Positions 9,591 through 18,553 are shown, numbered from the stretch's first letter. The stretch is 64,000 nucleotides of DNA from Streptomyces roseifaciens (GCF_001445655.1 NZ_LNBE01000004.1:930001-994000); one strand, 5' to 3'. Translations and numbers: made by a program. The notes: a model not told the origin generated them from the sequence alone.

Positions 9591-10225
9591 CCTTCCACCG
9601 CAGCAGCACCCAGCCGCAATGACGCGGCCCGGCGGCGCCGTACTCACCTCCAGGCCGGCTCGGCACCGCCGGTCTCCGCCGCGGGGGTTGGTCGCCGTGG
9701 CGGCGGGGGCGTGGTGCGTGGCACGGGCCCCGGAGCGGAACCCTGTCCGGGCGAGACAGCCGCTGCCCTCTCCCGCCGCAGCGGCGCCCAGCCGCAATGG
9801 CGCGGCCCGGCGGTGCCGTGCTCGCCTGCCGGCCGGCTCGGCACCGCCGTTCTCCCCTGTGGGGATTGTCCGCCGTCGCGGCAGGGGCGTGGTGCGTGGC
9901 ACGGGCCCGGAGTGGAGCCCTGTCCGGGCGGGGCAGCCCGCTGCCTTCTCCCGCCGCGGCGGCGCTCAGCCGCGATGGCGCGGCCCGGCGGTGCCGTGCT
10001 CACCTCCAGGTCGGCTTGGCACCGCCGGTTTCCGCCGCGGGGGTTGTCCGCCGTCGCGGCGGGGGAGAGGCTGCAGGGCACCCTCATGCGTAAGCCGCGA
10101 GTCTTCTCCCGCCGCGGCGGCGCTCAGCCGCGATGGCGCGGCCCGGCGGTGCCGTGCTCACCTGCTGGCGGCTCGGCGCCGCCGGTCTCCGCCGTGCGGG
10201 CCGCCCGTCGCCGCGGCGGAGAGGA
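9591..10225. repeat. Tandem block of a ~178-bp hairpin-forming unit (three good copies, one decayed)
   Basis: The 782 bases between chorismate mutase and pepN hold no credible gene. A 49-base core repeats at 9769-9817, 9947-9995 and 10105-10153, with a degenerate copy at 9591-9639; the spacing is 178, 178 and 158 bases. Each core starts with TCTCCCGCCGC-GCGGCG and ends with CCGGCGGTGCC. The end pairs with CGGCACCGCCGG about 20 bases downstream, and the outer CCCGCCGCGGCGGCG pairs with CGCCGTCGCGGCGGGG, giving a long imperfect hairpin per unit. Between hairpins is a 60-base spacer. The same core recurs near 36.9 kb. Short frames inside lack ribosome binding sites and shift between copies. Confidence 0.85.
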
Positions 10226-10298
10226 GCCCACCCCGCACCGCGCCCGAACCCCCAATTCCCGCCTCGGCACAGCGCCAGCGATACGGCAGCATGGACCC

Positions 10299-12833
10299 AT
10301 GCCCGTACTCACACGCGATGAAGCCCAGGCCCGCGCCCGTCTCCTCGACGTTCACCGGTACACCGTCGACCTCGATCTCACCCGTGGCGACGAGCTCTTC
10401 GGATCCACGACCCGTATCCGGTTCACCGCGCGCCACGCGGGCGACACCTTCGTCGAGCTCCGGCCGGCCGCCCTGCACCGCGCCGTCCTCGACGGCCGGC
10501 CCCTCGACACGGCCGCGCTCGACGACAACCGGCTCGCCCTCGCCCTGACCCCGGGCGAGCACGAGCTGCTGATAGAGGCCGACATGCGCTACTCCCGTAC
10601 GGGCGAGGGCATGCACCGTTTCACCGATCCCGCCGACGGCGAGACCTACCTCTACACCCAGACCTTCATCGACGACGTCCAGCGCGTCTTCGCCGCGTTC
10701 GACCAGCCCGACCTCAAGGCGGTCTTCGACGCGACGGTGACCGCCCCGCCGCACTGGACCGTCCTCGGCAACGCCGTGGCCACCCGCACCGGCGACCCGG
10801 CCGAGGGCCGCTGGACGCTCGCCACCACGCAGCCCCTGAGCACGTACTTCGTCGCCTTCGCCGCCGGCCCCTGGCACTCCGTCCGCACCGAGCACGCCGG
10901 CCTGCCCTTCGCCCTGCACTGCCGCCGTTCCCTCGCGCCTCACCTGGACGCCGACGCCGAGGAGCTCTTCGACATCACGCGCCGCTGCTTCGACCGCTTC
11001 CACGAGATCTTCGACGAGCCCTACCCCTTCGACTCCTACGACCAGGCGTTCGTCCCCGAGTTCAACGCCGCCGCGATGGAGAACCCGGGACTGGTCACCT
11101 TCCGCGACGAGTACATCTTCCGTTCGGCGGTCACCGACACCGAGCGCGAGACCCGCGGCGTGACGGTCGCCCACGAGATGGCCCACATGTGGTTCGGCGA
11201 CCTGGTCACCCTCCGCTGGTGGGACGACATCTGGCTCAACGAGTCGTTCGCGGAGTACATGGGCTACCAGATCCTCGCCGAGGCCACCCGCTTCGACGGC
11301 ACCTGGACCGACTTCGCCTGCGCCCGCAAGGGCTGGGGCTACGACGCCGACCAGCGCCCCTCGACCCACCCCGTCGCCCCCGACGCGGAGGCCGTCCGGG
11401 ACACCGCCTCCGCACTGCTGAACTTCGACGGCATCTCCTACGCGAAGGGCGCCTCCGCCCTGCGCCAGCTCGTGGCCTGGCTCGGCGAGAAGGACTTCCT
11501 CGCCGGCATCAACGACCACTTCGCCCGCCACCGCTTCGGCAACGCCGCACTCGCCGACTTCCTCGACTCCCTGGCCCGCAACACCGACCGCGACGTGCAC
11601 GCCTGGGCGGCGACCTGGCTGCGCACCAGCGGCGTCGACACCCTCACCCCCACGGTCGCCGACGACGGCCGCGGCGGCTGGCGCCTGGACGTCCGCCACG
11701 ACGGCACCCGCCCGCACCACCTCGCCGTCGGCCTCTACGACCGCGCCCCGGACGGCTCCGGCGCCCTCGTCGCCCGCGACCGCCTCACGGCCGACCTGCC
11801 CGTGGGCGGCGGCACCCGCACCGTCGAGGGCACCGGCCCCCGCCCGGCCCTCGTCCTGCTCAACGACGGCGACCTCACGTACGCCAAGGTCCGCCTGGAC
11901 GCCACGTCGTGGGAGACCGCCCTCGGCTCGCTGCCGGCGCTGCCCGACCCCCTCACCCGGGCCGTCCTGTGGAACGCCGCCCGCGACATGGTCCGCGACG
12001 GCGAGCTCGCCCCCGCCGCGTACCTGGACGCCGCCCGCGCCCACCTGCCCCACGAGACCGACGTGGCCGTCACCCGGGGCGTCCTCGCGTTCGCCCGCGG
12101 CCAGGTCGCCGACCGCTACGTGACCCCCGCCGACCGCCCCGCGGTCCTGGCGGGCCTCACCGCCCTCGCCCAGGACCTGCTGGACCGCACCCACGACCGG
12201 GAGGAGGACGGCACGGCCCAGGGCCTGCGCCTGACCGCCGTCCGCACCCTGATCGACAGCGCCACGACCCCGGACACGCTCGACGCCTGGCTCCGGGACG
12301 GCACCGTCCCCGGCGGCCCGGCCCTCGACCCCGAACTGCGCTGGCGCGCCCTCGCCCGCCTCGCCGTCCTCGGCGCCACCACGGCCGCGGCCGTCGACGC
12401 CGAGCTAGCCCGCGACCCGAGCGCGACCGGCCAGGAGGGCGCCGCCCGCTGCCGGGCCGCCCTCCCGCACCCGGCGGCCAAGGAAGCCGCCTGGCGGGCC
12501 ATGTACGACGCGGAGCACCGCCCGGAGCTCTCCAACTACCTGTTCACCGCCACCGCCGAAGGCTTCTGGCAGCACGAGCAGCTCGACCTCGTACGCCCCT
12601 ACCTCGACCGCTACCACCCGGCCGCCGTCGCCCTCGCGGCCCGCCGCGGCCCCGCCCTGGCCGCGGCCGCGGGCGCCGCCGGCTTCCCCCGCCCCTTCGT
12701 CGAGCAGCACACCCTCGACCTCGGCGAGGAGTGCCTGCGCACGGACGGCCCGACCCCCGCCCTGCGCCGCCGGCTCGACGACCAGCTCGACGACCTGCGC
12801 CGCGCCCTGCGCATCAGGGAACGCCAGGGGTAA
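10299..12833 (+). CDS. pepN: Aminopeptidase N (M1 zinc metallopeptidase)
   Basis: 844 residues, the usual length for actinomycete PepN. The zinc site is complete: HEMAH at 292-296 and the third ligand E315 in NESFAEY, with the catalytic Glu at 293. The exopeptidase substrate-recognition motif is AAMEN at 258-262, in place of the more common GAMEN. An N-terminal beta-saddle domain and a C-terminal ERAP1-like helical domain (about 520-844) flank the catalytic part. It removes N-terminal residues from peptides in the cytoplasm; there is no signal peptide. ATG 10299 is chosen because the protein aligns from MPVLTRDEA, and an upstream ATG at 10291 is out of frame. A strong hairpin ends the unit. 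Confidence 0.95.
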   Translation: MPVLTRDEAQARARLLDVHRYTVDLDLTRGDELFGSTTRIRFTARHAGDTFVELRPAALHRAVLDGRPLDTAALDDNRLALALTPGEHELLIEADMRYSRTGEGMHRFTDPADGETYLYTQTFIDDVQRVFAAFDQPDLKAVFDATVTAPPHWTVLGNAVATRTGDPAEGRWTLATTQPLSTYFVAFAAGPWHSVRTEHAGLPFALHCRRSLAPHLDADAEELFDITRRCFDRFHEIFDEPYPFDSYDQAFVPEFNAAAMENPGLVTFRDEYIFRSAVTDTERETRGVTVAHEMAHMWFGDLVTLRWWDDIWLNESFAEYMGYQILAEATRFDGTWTDFACARKGWGYDADQRPSTHPVAPDAEAVRDTASALLNFDGISYAKGASALRQLVAWLGEKDFLAGINDHFARHRFGNAALADFLDSLARNTDRDVHAWAATWLRTSGVDTLTPTVADDGRGGWRLDVRHDGTRPHHLAVGLYDRAPDGSGALVARDRLTADLPVGGGTRTVEGTGPRPALVLLNDGDLTYAKVRLDATSWETALGSLPALPDPLTRAVLWNAARDMVRDGELAPAAYLDAARAHLPHETDVAVTRGVLAFARGQVADRYVTPADRPAVLAGLTALAQDLLDRTHDREEDGTAQGLRLTAVRTLIDSATTPDTLDAWLRDGTVPGGPALDPELRWRALARLAVLGATTAAAVDAELARDPSATGQEGAARCRAALPHPAAKEAAWRAMYDAEHRPELSNYLFTATAEGFWQHEQLDLVRPYLDRYHPAAVALAARRGPALAAAAGAAGFPRPFVEQHTLDLGEECLRTDGPTPALRRRLDDQLDDLRRALRIRERQG

Positions 12834-12840
12834 CCGCCCC

Positions 12841-12870
12841 GGGAAGCCGGGAAGCCGGGAAGCCGGGAAG
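12841..12870. repeat. 8-bp tandem repeat, 3.75 copies
   Basis: GGGAAGCC is repeated in tandem directly after the pepN stop and before the terminator hairpin. It is non-coding and potentially variable in copy number. Confidence 0.85.
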
Positions 12871-12888
12871 GCCTGGAACACCCGGGAA

Positions 12889-12932
12889 CGCCGAAGGCTC
12901 CGCACCCGGAAAGGGGTGCGGAGCCTTCGGCG
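12889..12932. terminator. Bidirectional terminator between pepN and the AtpF-like gene
   Basis: CGCCGAAGGCTCCGCACCC (12889-12907) pairs without mismatch with 12914-12932 around a six-base loop, giving a 19-bp stem. It sits between two convergent genes and can serve both. Confidence 0.9.
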
Positions 12933-12965
12933 TCCGAGATGTGTCGCAGCGGCGGCCTGCCGCTG

Positions 12966-13520
12966 TCAGCCGCGCGCCTCGCGGGCGGCGTCGGAGGCCT
13001 GCGCGGTGCGCAGCTCCTCCATGAAGCGGTCCACCGTGCCGTTCTCGCGGGCGGACTGGGCGACGTCCTCACCGACGATGCGGCCGGCCAGCTCCGTGGC
13101 CAGCACGCCGACCTGCTCGCGCAGCTCGGCCTCGGCGACCGCGCGCTCGGCGTCGATCACGGCGTGGCCCGCGGAGATGATCTCCTCGCGCTGGCGCTGG
13201 CCCTCGGCACGCAGCTCGGCGATGATCGCCGTGCCCTGCTCGAGCGACTCCTGGCGCAGGCGCGCGGCCTCGTGCCGGGCCTCGGCCAGCAGCTCCTGGT
13301 ACTCGGTGTGGACCCGGGCGGCCTCCGCGCGGATCTCCTCCGCCTCGTCGAAGCGGCCGTCGGTGGCCTTCTCGCGCTCGACGAGGACCTTGTTGATCCG
13401 GGGCAGCAGCACCTTCGCCATCACGGCGAAGACGATGAAGAACAGCACGGCGCCGAGCACGAGCGGCGCGGGCTCGGGCTTGAGCGGCCCTACGTCGAGA
13501 GCGAGAAAGTTCATGGCCAT
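12966..13520 (-). CDS. Orphan F0F1 ATP synthase subunit b-like protein
   Basis: 184 residues, the length of Streptomyces AtpF. One membrane helix near residues 18-41 is followed by the LLPRINKVLVERE junction and a long charged coiled coil with the AtpF-like stretches AEARHEAARLRQES and AEGQRQREEII, then a delta-binding end (LATELAGRIVGED). In the ATP synthase this subunit forms the peripheral stalk linking a and delta to the F1 head. No other atp gene is nearby, so this is a stand-alone paralogue. MAMNFLALD can begin at 13520 or 13514; the -10 hexamer TAATCT favours 13520. It might replace AtpF in some condition or have taken another scaffold role. Confidence 0.85.
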   Translation of the reverse strand: MAMNFLALDVGPLKPEPAPLVLGAVLFFIVFAVMAKVLLPRINKVLVEREKATDGRFDEAEEIRAEAARVHTEYQELLAEARHEAARLRQESLEQGTAIIAELRAEGQRQREEIISAGHAVIDAERAVAEAELREQVGVLATELAGRIVGEDVAQSARENGTVDRFMEELRTAQASDAAREARG

Positions 13521-13527
13521 GGGGTGC

Positions 13528-13533
13528 AGATTA
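13528..13533 (-). promoter_or_regulatory. -10 hexamer of a leaderless promoter for the AtpF-like gene
   Basis: On the minus strand TAATCT is followed by seven bases and the ATG at 13520. No Shine-Dalgarno sequence precedes that ATG. Confidence 0.6.
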
Positions 13534-13741
13534 GTCGACGGAACGGGGTGCGTCCGCCCCGGACCCCATTAGCAGACACATCTCACCCCGGTTGCACGGC
13601 CTTCCCCCCATCGAGCGAAACCCGCCGCTACGCCGGTCACCGAACGTGCGCCGAACGTAACTTGTTGCAGTTGCCGCTCGTCACAGCCCGGACCGACCCC
13701 ACAGCATGCGCTCGAAGTCAACCCAAAAGGGGCAAAGTTAA

Positions 13742-15271
13742 ATGCCTGCGCCCGCCGGCCCCACCGTCGCCTCCCCCCACGACGCCGCAGACCGCACCCC
13801 AGCCCCCCTCGCCGGCGGCACCCGAGGGCCCGAGGCCCTGCGCCCCCTCCTCGGTACCGTGCTCGACGCCCTCGCCGAAGGCGCCGCCACCCGCCGGGGC
13901 CCCTTCCCGCCCGGCGGCCCCGAAGCCGTCACCGCCCGCGTCCGCGCCCGCGCCGCCCCGGTCCTCCCCGAGACCGGCACCGGGGCCCACGAAGCGCTCC
14001 ACACCCTCGTCGGCGCCCTGGCCGAGGGCGCCGCCGACCCGGCCCACCCCCACTGCGCCGCCCACCTGCACTGCCCGCCCCTCGCGGTGGCCGCCGCAGC
14101 GGACCTCGCCGCCGCCGCCCTCAACCCCTCCCTCGACTCCTGGGACCAGGCCCCGGCCGCCACCGCCCTCGAAACCCTCACCACCCGGGCCCTGGCAGCC
14201 CTCGCCTACCCCCGGCACCCGGCCCCGGACGCCTTGGTCACCACCGGCGGCACCGAGTCCAACCAGCTGGCCCTCCTCCTGGCCAGGGAGACGGCCGGAG
14301 AGACGGCCCGGGCAGCAACCGGAGACGCGCCCCGGGGGCCGTCAAGGCAGCCGGCTCCCGAATCCGCCACACAACCCCCCGGGCGAGCCGCCCACCCGCT
14401 CCGCATCATCTGCGGAGCCAACGCCCACCACAGCATCCACCGCGCCGCCTGGCTCCTCGGACTGCCCGCCCCCCTCACCCTCCCCACCCCCGCCGGCATC
14501 CTCGACCCCACCCTCCTCCACACAGCCCTCACCGACCCCGCCACCACCGGCACCCCCACCCTCGTCGTCGCCACCGCCGGCACCACCGACACCGGCCGCA
14601 TCGACCCCCTCCCCGCCATCGCCGACCTCTGCCACACCCACGGCGCCCGCCTCCACATCGACGCCTCCTACGGCGGCCCCCTCCTCTTCAGCGACACCCT
14701 CCGCCCCGCCCTCGACGGCCTCGACCGCGCCCACACCATCGCCGTCGACCTCCACAAACTCGGCTGGCAGCCCGTCGCCGCAGGCCTCCTCGCCGTCCCC
14801 GACAGCGCCGCCCTCCACCCCCTCGCCCACCACGCCGACTACCTCAACGCCCCCGACGACACCCGGGCCGGCCTCCCCGACCTCCTCGGCCGCTCCCTGC
14901 GCACCACCCGCCGCCCCGACATCCTCAAGATCGCCGTCACACTCCGGGCCCTGGGCCGCCGCGGCCTCGGCGACCTCGCCGAACGGGTCTGCACCGCCGC
15001 CCGGCACTTCGCCGACCTCATCGACGCCCACCCCGGCTTCGACCTCTACGCGCGCCCCACCCTCAGCACCGTCCTCTTCCGCCCCACCCCCACCGACGAC
15101 CGCACCACCGCCGCACTCCGGCGCACCCTCCTCCACCACGGCCACGCCGTCCTCGGCCGCACCACCACCCCCGAGGGCCTCTGGCTCAAAGCCACCCTCC
15201 TCAACCCCCACACGACACCCGACGACCTCCGCACACTCCTCACCCTCGTGGAAGGCCAGGTACGCCGATGA
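13742..15271 (+). CDS. PLP-dependent decarboxylase (DesA / diaminobutyrate decarboxylase group)
   Basis: 509 residues, group II amino-acid decarboxylase fold. Recognisable landmarks are HLHCPPLAVAAAAD with NPSLDSWDQAP near the N-terminus, TTGGTESNQLALLLAR for cofactor phosphate binding, HIDASYGGP, and the PLP lysine K339 in VDLHKLGWQP. The closest match I know by pattern is DesA, the lysine decarboxylase that makes cadaverine for desferrioxamine. The next gene overlaps by ATGA and encodes an N-hydroxylase, which supports a diamine-to-hydroxylamine route. I see no Streptomyces DmdR-type iron box in the 220 bases upstream. An insert of about 30 residues near 185-215 (Arg/Ala/Pro-rich) is unlike the family core. 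Substrate (lysine, ornithine or other) is not proven. Confidence 0.85.
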   Translation: MPAPAGPTVASPHDAADRTPAPLAGGTRGPEALRPLLGTVLDALAEGAATRRGPFPPGGPEAVTARVRARAAPVLPETGTGAHEALHTLVGALAEGAADPAHPHCAAHLHCPPLAVAAAADLAAAALNPSLDSWDQAPAATALETLTTRALAALAYPRHPAPDALVTTGGTESNQLALLLARETAGETARAATGDAPRGPSRQPAPESATQPPGRAAHPLRIICGANAHHSIHRAAWLLGLPAPLTLPTPAGILDPTLLHTALTDPATTGTPTLVVATAGTTDTGRIDPLPAIADLCHTHGARLHIDASYGGPLLFSDTLRPALDGLDRAHTIAVDLHKLGWQPVAAGLLAVPDSAALHPLAHHADYLNAPDDTRAGLPDLLGRSLRTTRRPDILKIAVTLRALGRRGLGDLAERVCTAARHFADLIDAHPGFDLYARPTLSTVLFRPTPTDDRTTAALRRTLLHHGHAVLGRTTTPEGLWLKATLLNPHTTPDDLRTLLTLVEGQVRR

Positions 15272-16773
15272 AAACCCCGCCACCCCCGAAGAACCCCCCG
15301 CAGAACACCCCCGACACCCCGCCGCCCCCCAAGCCCGAAACAGCCCCCGAAACACCGGCCTCCCCCCAGACCACACCCGACCGCCCACTCGACATCGCCG
15401 GCATCGGCATCGGCCCCTTCAACCTCTCCCTCGCCGCCCTCGCCCACGGCATCCCCGGCCTCCGCACCGCCTGCTACGACCAGAACCACACCTTCCGCTG
15501 GCACGCGGGCCTGCTCATCGACGGCACCACCCTCCAGGTCCCCTTCCTCGCCGACCTCGTCACCCTCGCCGACCCCACCAGCCCCTGGAGCTTCCTCAAC
15601 TACCTCAAGTCCCGCGAACGGCTCTACCCCTTCTACTTCGCCGAGCGCTTCCACATCCAGCGCGCCGAATACGACGCCTACTGCCGCTGGGTCAGCCAAT
15701 CCCTCCCCGGCCTCCACTTCGGCCACCAGATCGACGCGATCCGCTGGAACCCCGAACGCAACCTCTTCGAAATCGACTTCACCCAGCTCGACACCGACGG
15801 CGAAGCCGAAGCCCTCGGCCGCACCTACACCCGCAACCTCGTCCTCGGCGTCGGCACCGCCCCCTACGTCCCCGACCCCCTACGCCCCCTCGTCGACGCC
15901 CCCGCCGTCCCCGTCATCCACTCCGCCGACTACCTCGACCACCGCGAACGCATCCTCGCCGCCGAACACATCACCGTCATCGGATCGGGCCAGTCCGGCG
16001 CCGAAGTCTTCCTCGACCTCCTCCGCAACCGCCCCGCCGGCCGCGAAAAACTCCACTGGCTCGCCCGCACCCCCGCCTTCGCCCCCATGGAATACAGCAA
16101 ACTCGGCCTCGAACAATTCACACCGGACTACACCCGCTACTTCCACGCCCTCCCCGAAGCCGTACGCAACCAACTCCTGCCCCAGCAATGGCAACTCCAC
16201 AAGGGCATCGCCGCCGACACCCTCGCCGCCATCCACGACGAGCTCTACCGCCGCAGCCTCCACGGCGGCTGGCCCGACACCGTCCTCACCCCCGGCGTCT
16301 TCGTCCGCACCGCCGGCCGCGTCGGCACCACCCGCGTCGAACTCCACCTCGAACACGCCCAGCAAGGCACCCGCTCCCGCGTCACCACCGACGCCGTCAT
16401 CCTCGCCACCGGCTACCGCGAACGCCCCGTCGACACCCTCCTCGCCGCCCTCGACCCCTACATCCGCCGCGACCACAGCGAACGCCCCCGCATCGACGAG
16501 AACCACCGCCTCGTCCTCGACCCCCTGGTCCGCGGCGCCATCCACGTCCAGAACGCCGAACGCCACACCCACGGCATCGGCACCCCCGACCTCGGCCTCG
16601 CCGCCTGGCGCAGCGCCACCATCCTCAACGCGATCACGGAAAAGGCGGCCTACCCCCTGCCGGAGCGGACCGCCTTCACCACCTTCGGCCTGGAGCCACG
16701 GCCTCAGCCACGACCCCGCGCCACCGCATCAGAAGACCGGCGCACCATCCCGCGTCAGCTTCCAGTCCACTGA
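15268..16773 (+). CDS. Lysine/ornithine N-hydroxylase (DesB/IucD-like flavoprotein)
   Basis: 501 residues. After a Pro-rich N-terminal extension of about 40 residues comes the FAD motif GIGIGPFNLSL, then the substrate region with LPFLADLVTLADPTSPWSF-type residues, an NADPH-binding GSGQSG near 238-243, and the family ATGYRERP near 380. These enzymes use FAD, NADPH and oxygen to hydroxylate the terminal amine of lysine, ornithine or a diamine during hydroxamate siderophore synthesis. Coupled by ATGA to the decarboxylase, it probably acts on that enzyme's product. The acyltransferase and NIS synthetase that complete desferrioxamine clusters are not here. Its last 45 bases overlap the convergent nucleotidase gene. 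Confidence 0.88.
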   Translation: MKTPPPPKNPPQNTPDTPPPPKPETAPETPASPQTTPDRPLDIAGIGIGPFNLSLAALAHGIPGLRTACYDQNHTFRWHAGLLIDGTTLQVPFLADLVTLADPTSPWSFLNYLKSRERLYPFYFAERFHIQRAEYDAYCRWVSQSLPGLHFGHQIDAIRWNPERNLFEIDFTQLDTDGEAEALGRTYTRNLVLGVGTAPYVPDPLRPLVDAPAVPVIHSADYLDHRERILAAEHITVIGSGQSGAEVFLDLLRNRPAGREKLHWLARTPAFAPMEYSKLGLEQFTPDYTRYFHALPEAVRNQLLPQQWQLHKGIAADTLAAIHDELYRRSLHGGWPDTVLTPGVFVRTAGRVGTTRVELHLEHAQQGTRSRVTTDAVILATGYRERPVDTLLAALDPYIRRDHSERPRIDENHRLVLDPLVRGAIHVQNAERHTHGIGTPDLGLAAWRSATILNAITEKAAYPLPERTAFTTFGLEPRPQPRPRATASEDRRTIPRQLPVH

Positions 16774-18543
16774 GGCGAACTTCGCCACATCGATCGTCCC
16801 CTGAGCCTTCACCCAAGAAATGATCGTGTTACGGATCTCCTCCGGATTCGCCCACACCTGCTTCGCCCGAGCCACGTGCGGGAAATTCCCCCCACCACTC
16901 GCCCGGTAATTGTTCACCGCCAGCACGAACTGCGCCGCGTCGTCCAGCGGCTTCCCGTCGAACATCAGCTTCGCGATCCGCGACCCCGGCGCCTTCGCGA
17001 TGTCGATCTCGTACGAGAGGCCGCTGACCGCGTCATAGTTGTAATCCGGAATGCTCTCCGCATTCGTCAGCCTCGCCGGATCCACCGGCGCACCCGCAGC
17101 CGTCCGGACGAAATACCGCGCCGAGAACTCCAGATACTCCCGCAGCTGCGCACCCGTCAGCACCCGGGCCTCCAGCGTGTTCTCGAACGGATACAACCCG
17201 GCGACCTCACGGATCGTCACCTTCCCCGCCGGCACCGCCGCCGTCCGCGAGAAACACGACGCCTGCGACAACACCGGCAACGCCGCATGAGCCGTCCCGG
17301 CCAGCGCCGCCTTCACCGTCTCCTTCTGCACATGATTGATGAAGTCGATGATCGGCGTGTCCTTGTACGCCGCCTCGGCCGCGCTCATCGCCCCCGTCGA
17401 CGTACCGATCACCTGGTTCACGTACGCCACGACCTTCTCGTGCTCGTCGCGCAGCAACCGGGTGATCTTCTTGTCCTCGGCCACCGTGTTCGAATTCAGC
17501 ACCTTCGCCGAAACCGACTCCACCTGCCAGCGACCCCGCTCCCACACCAGACCGAAGTCGAAGAGCGTCAGCCGCTGACCCCACTTCAGCGGCTCCGACA
17601 GCACGACCTGCTTGCCCGTCTTCTTGTTCGCCACCCGGTACTCCGGGATCTCCGTGTGCGCATGGCCCACCAGGATCGCGTCGATCCCCGGCACCTGCTC
17701 CGCAACCAGCGCAGCCGCATTCTCGATGTGCGGCAGCTGGTCACCGTACGAAGAGGTCCCGCTCGAACCCGAGTGCGCCGAGACGATCACCACGTCCGCA
17801 CCCATCGAACGCAGCCGCGGCACCCACTTCGCCGCCTGCTCCTCCAGACCCGGGAACACCATCTTCCCCTGGACATTCGCCTTGTCCCAGATCGCGATAC
17901 CCGGATTCGTCAGCCCCAGGATCGCCACCTTCACATCACGCCCGAAAGGCGTGCACACCCGCTTCATCACATAAGGCGCAAAAGCCGGCCGCAGCGACTT
18001 CGCATCGAGCGCATTCGCCCCCAACAGCGGGAAGTCGCACTGCTCCTCGAACTTCCGCAGCACCGGGATGCCGTAATTGAACTCGTGATTCCCGAGCGCC
18101 GCGGCGTCGTAGCCGATGGCATTCATCGCCTGGGCCATCGGATGCACCGGACCGTGCGCCTTGGTGATCGGGTCCACCTTGGCGTAGTAGTACGACAACT
18201 GGGTGCCCTGGATCGTGTCACCCGCGTCGATCAGCAGGGTGTTGCGGCGCCCCTTCTCCGCACGGACCTGATTCACGAGCGTCGAGATCTTCGCCAGACC
18301 CACGTCATTGTGCGCCTTGTCGTCGAACTCGGCGTCCGTGAAATAGTCCCAGTTGAAGACGTTCCCGTGCAGGTCCGTCGTCCCCATGACAGTGAACGAG
18401 TACTTCCGCTTCCCCCGGCCGCCCGTCAGGCCCCCATCCACCTCCCGCGCCTCGGCCGACCCGGCACCCACCGCCCCCACGAGCGCGACCCCCGCGCCCG
18501 TCGCGGCAGTACGCCCCAGAAAGTTCCTCCGGTTCAGCGGCAC
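16729..18543 (-). CDS. Tat-exported bifunctional metallophosphatase/5'-nucleotidase
   Basis: 604 residues from a GTG preceded by GGGGAG with suitable spacing. The N-terminus NRRNFLGRTAATGAG is a Tat signal. The metallophosphatase domain (about 50-330) shows the metal ligands in TTDLHGN, IDAGDT, LGNHEFNYG, SAHSG and GHAHTEIP. The C-terminal 5'-nucleotidase domain (about 370-600) includes FENTLEARVLTG and the substrate-stacking region near DYNYDAVSGLSYEID. It hydrolyses nucleotides or 2',3'-cyclic nucleotides outside the cell to recover nucleoside and phosphate. I see no clear PHO box, though 12-bp repeats lie just upstream. It converges on, and overlaps, the N-hydroxylase gene. Confidence 0.93.
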   Translation of the reverse strand: MPLNRRNFLGRTAATGAGVALVGAVGAGSAEAREVDGGLTGGRGKRKYSFTVMGTTDLHGNVFNWDYFTDAEFDDKAHNDVGLAKISTLVNQVRAEKGRRNTLLIDAGDTIQGTQLSYYYAKVDPITKAHGPVHPMAQAMNAIGYDAAALGNHEFNYGIPVLRKFEEQCDFPLLGANALDAKSLRPAFAPYVMKRVCTPFGRDVKVAILGLTNPGIAIWDKANVQGKMVFPGLEEQAAKWVPRLRSMGADVVIVSAHSGSSGTSSYGDQLPHIENAAALVAEQVPGIDAILVGHAHTEIPEYRVANKKTGKQVVLSEPLKWGQRLTLFDFGLVWERGRWQVESVSAKVLNSNTVAEDKKITRLLRDEHEKVVAYVNQVIGTSTGAMSAAEAAYKDTPIIDFINHVQKETVKAALAGTAHAALPVLSQASCFSRTAAVPAGKVTIREVAGLYPFENTLEARVLTGAQLREYLEFSARYFVRTAAGAPVDPARLTNAESIPDYNYDAVSGLSYEIDIAKAPGSRIAKLMFDGKPLDDAAQFVLAVNNYRASGGGNFPHVARAKQVWANPEEIRNTIISWVKAQGTIDVAKFASVDWKLTRDGAPVF

Positions 18544-18553
18544 TTCTTCTCCC

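Noticed and set aside
9711..10298. Open frames running through the 9.6-10.2 kb repeat block into pepN
   Set aside because: Composition is Arg/Ala/Pro/Gly without domain, frames differ between repeat copies, and pepN homology begins only at 10299.
13521..13741. Iron-box or SOS-type operator upstream of the decarboxylase gene
   Set aside because: No TTAGGTTAGGCT-like palindrome and no CGAAC-N4-GTTCG match. Only a weak dyad (GTAACT..AGTTGC at 13657-13674) and a repeated CGAACGT were seen.
16729..16773. Frameshift or misassembly as the cause of the overlap between the N-hydroxylase and nucleotidase genes
   Set aside because: Both proteins keep their frame and plausible C-termini to their stops; a 45-base convergent overlap is acceptable for dense Streptomyces regions.
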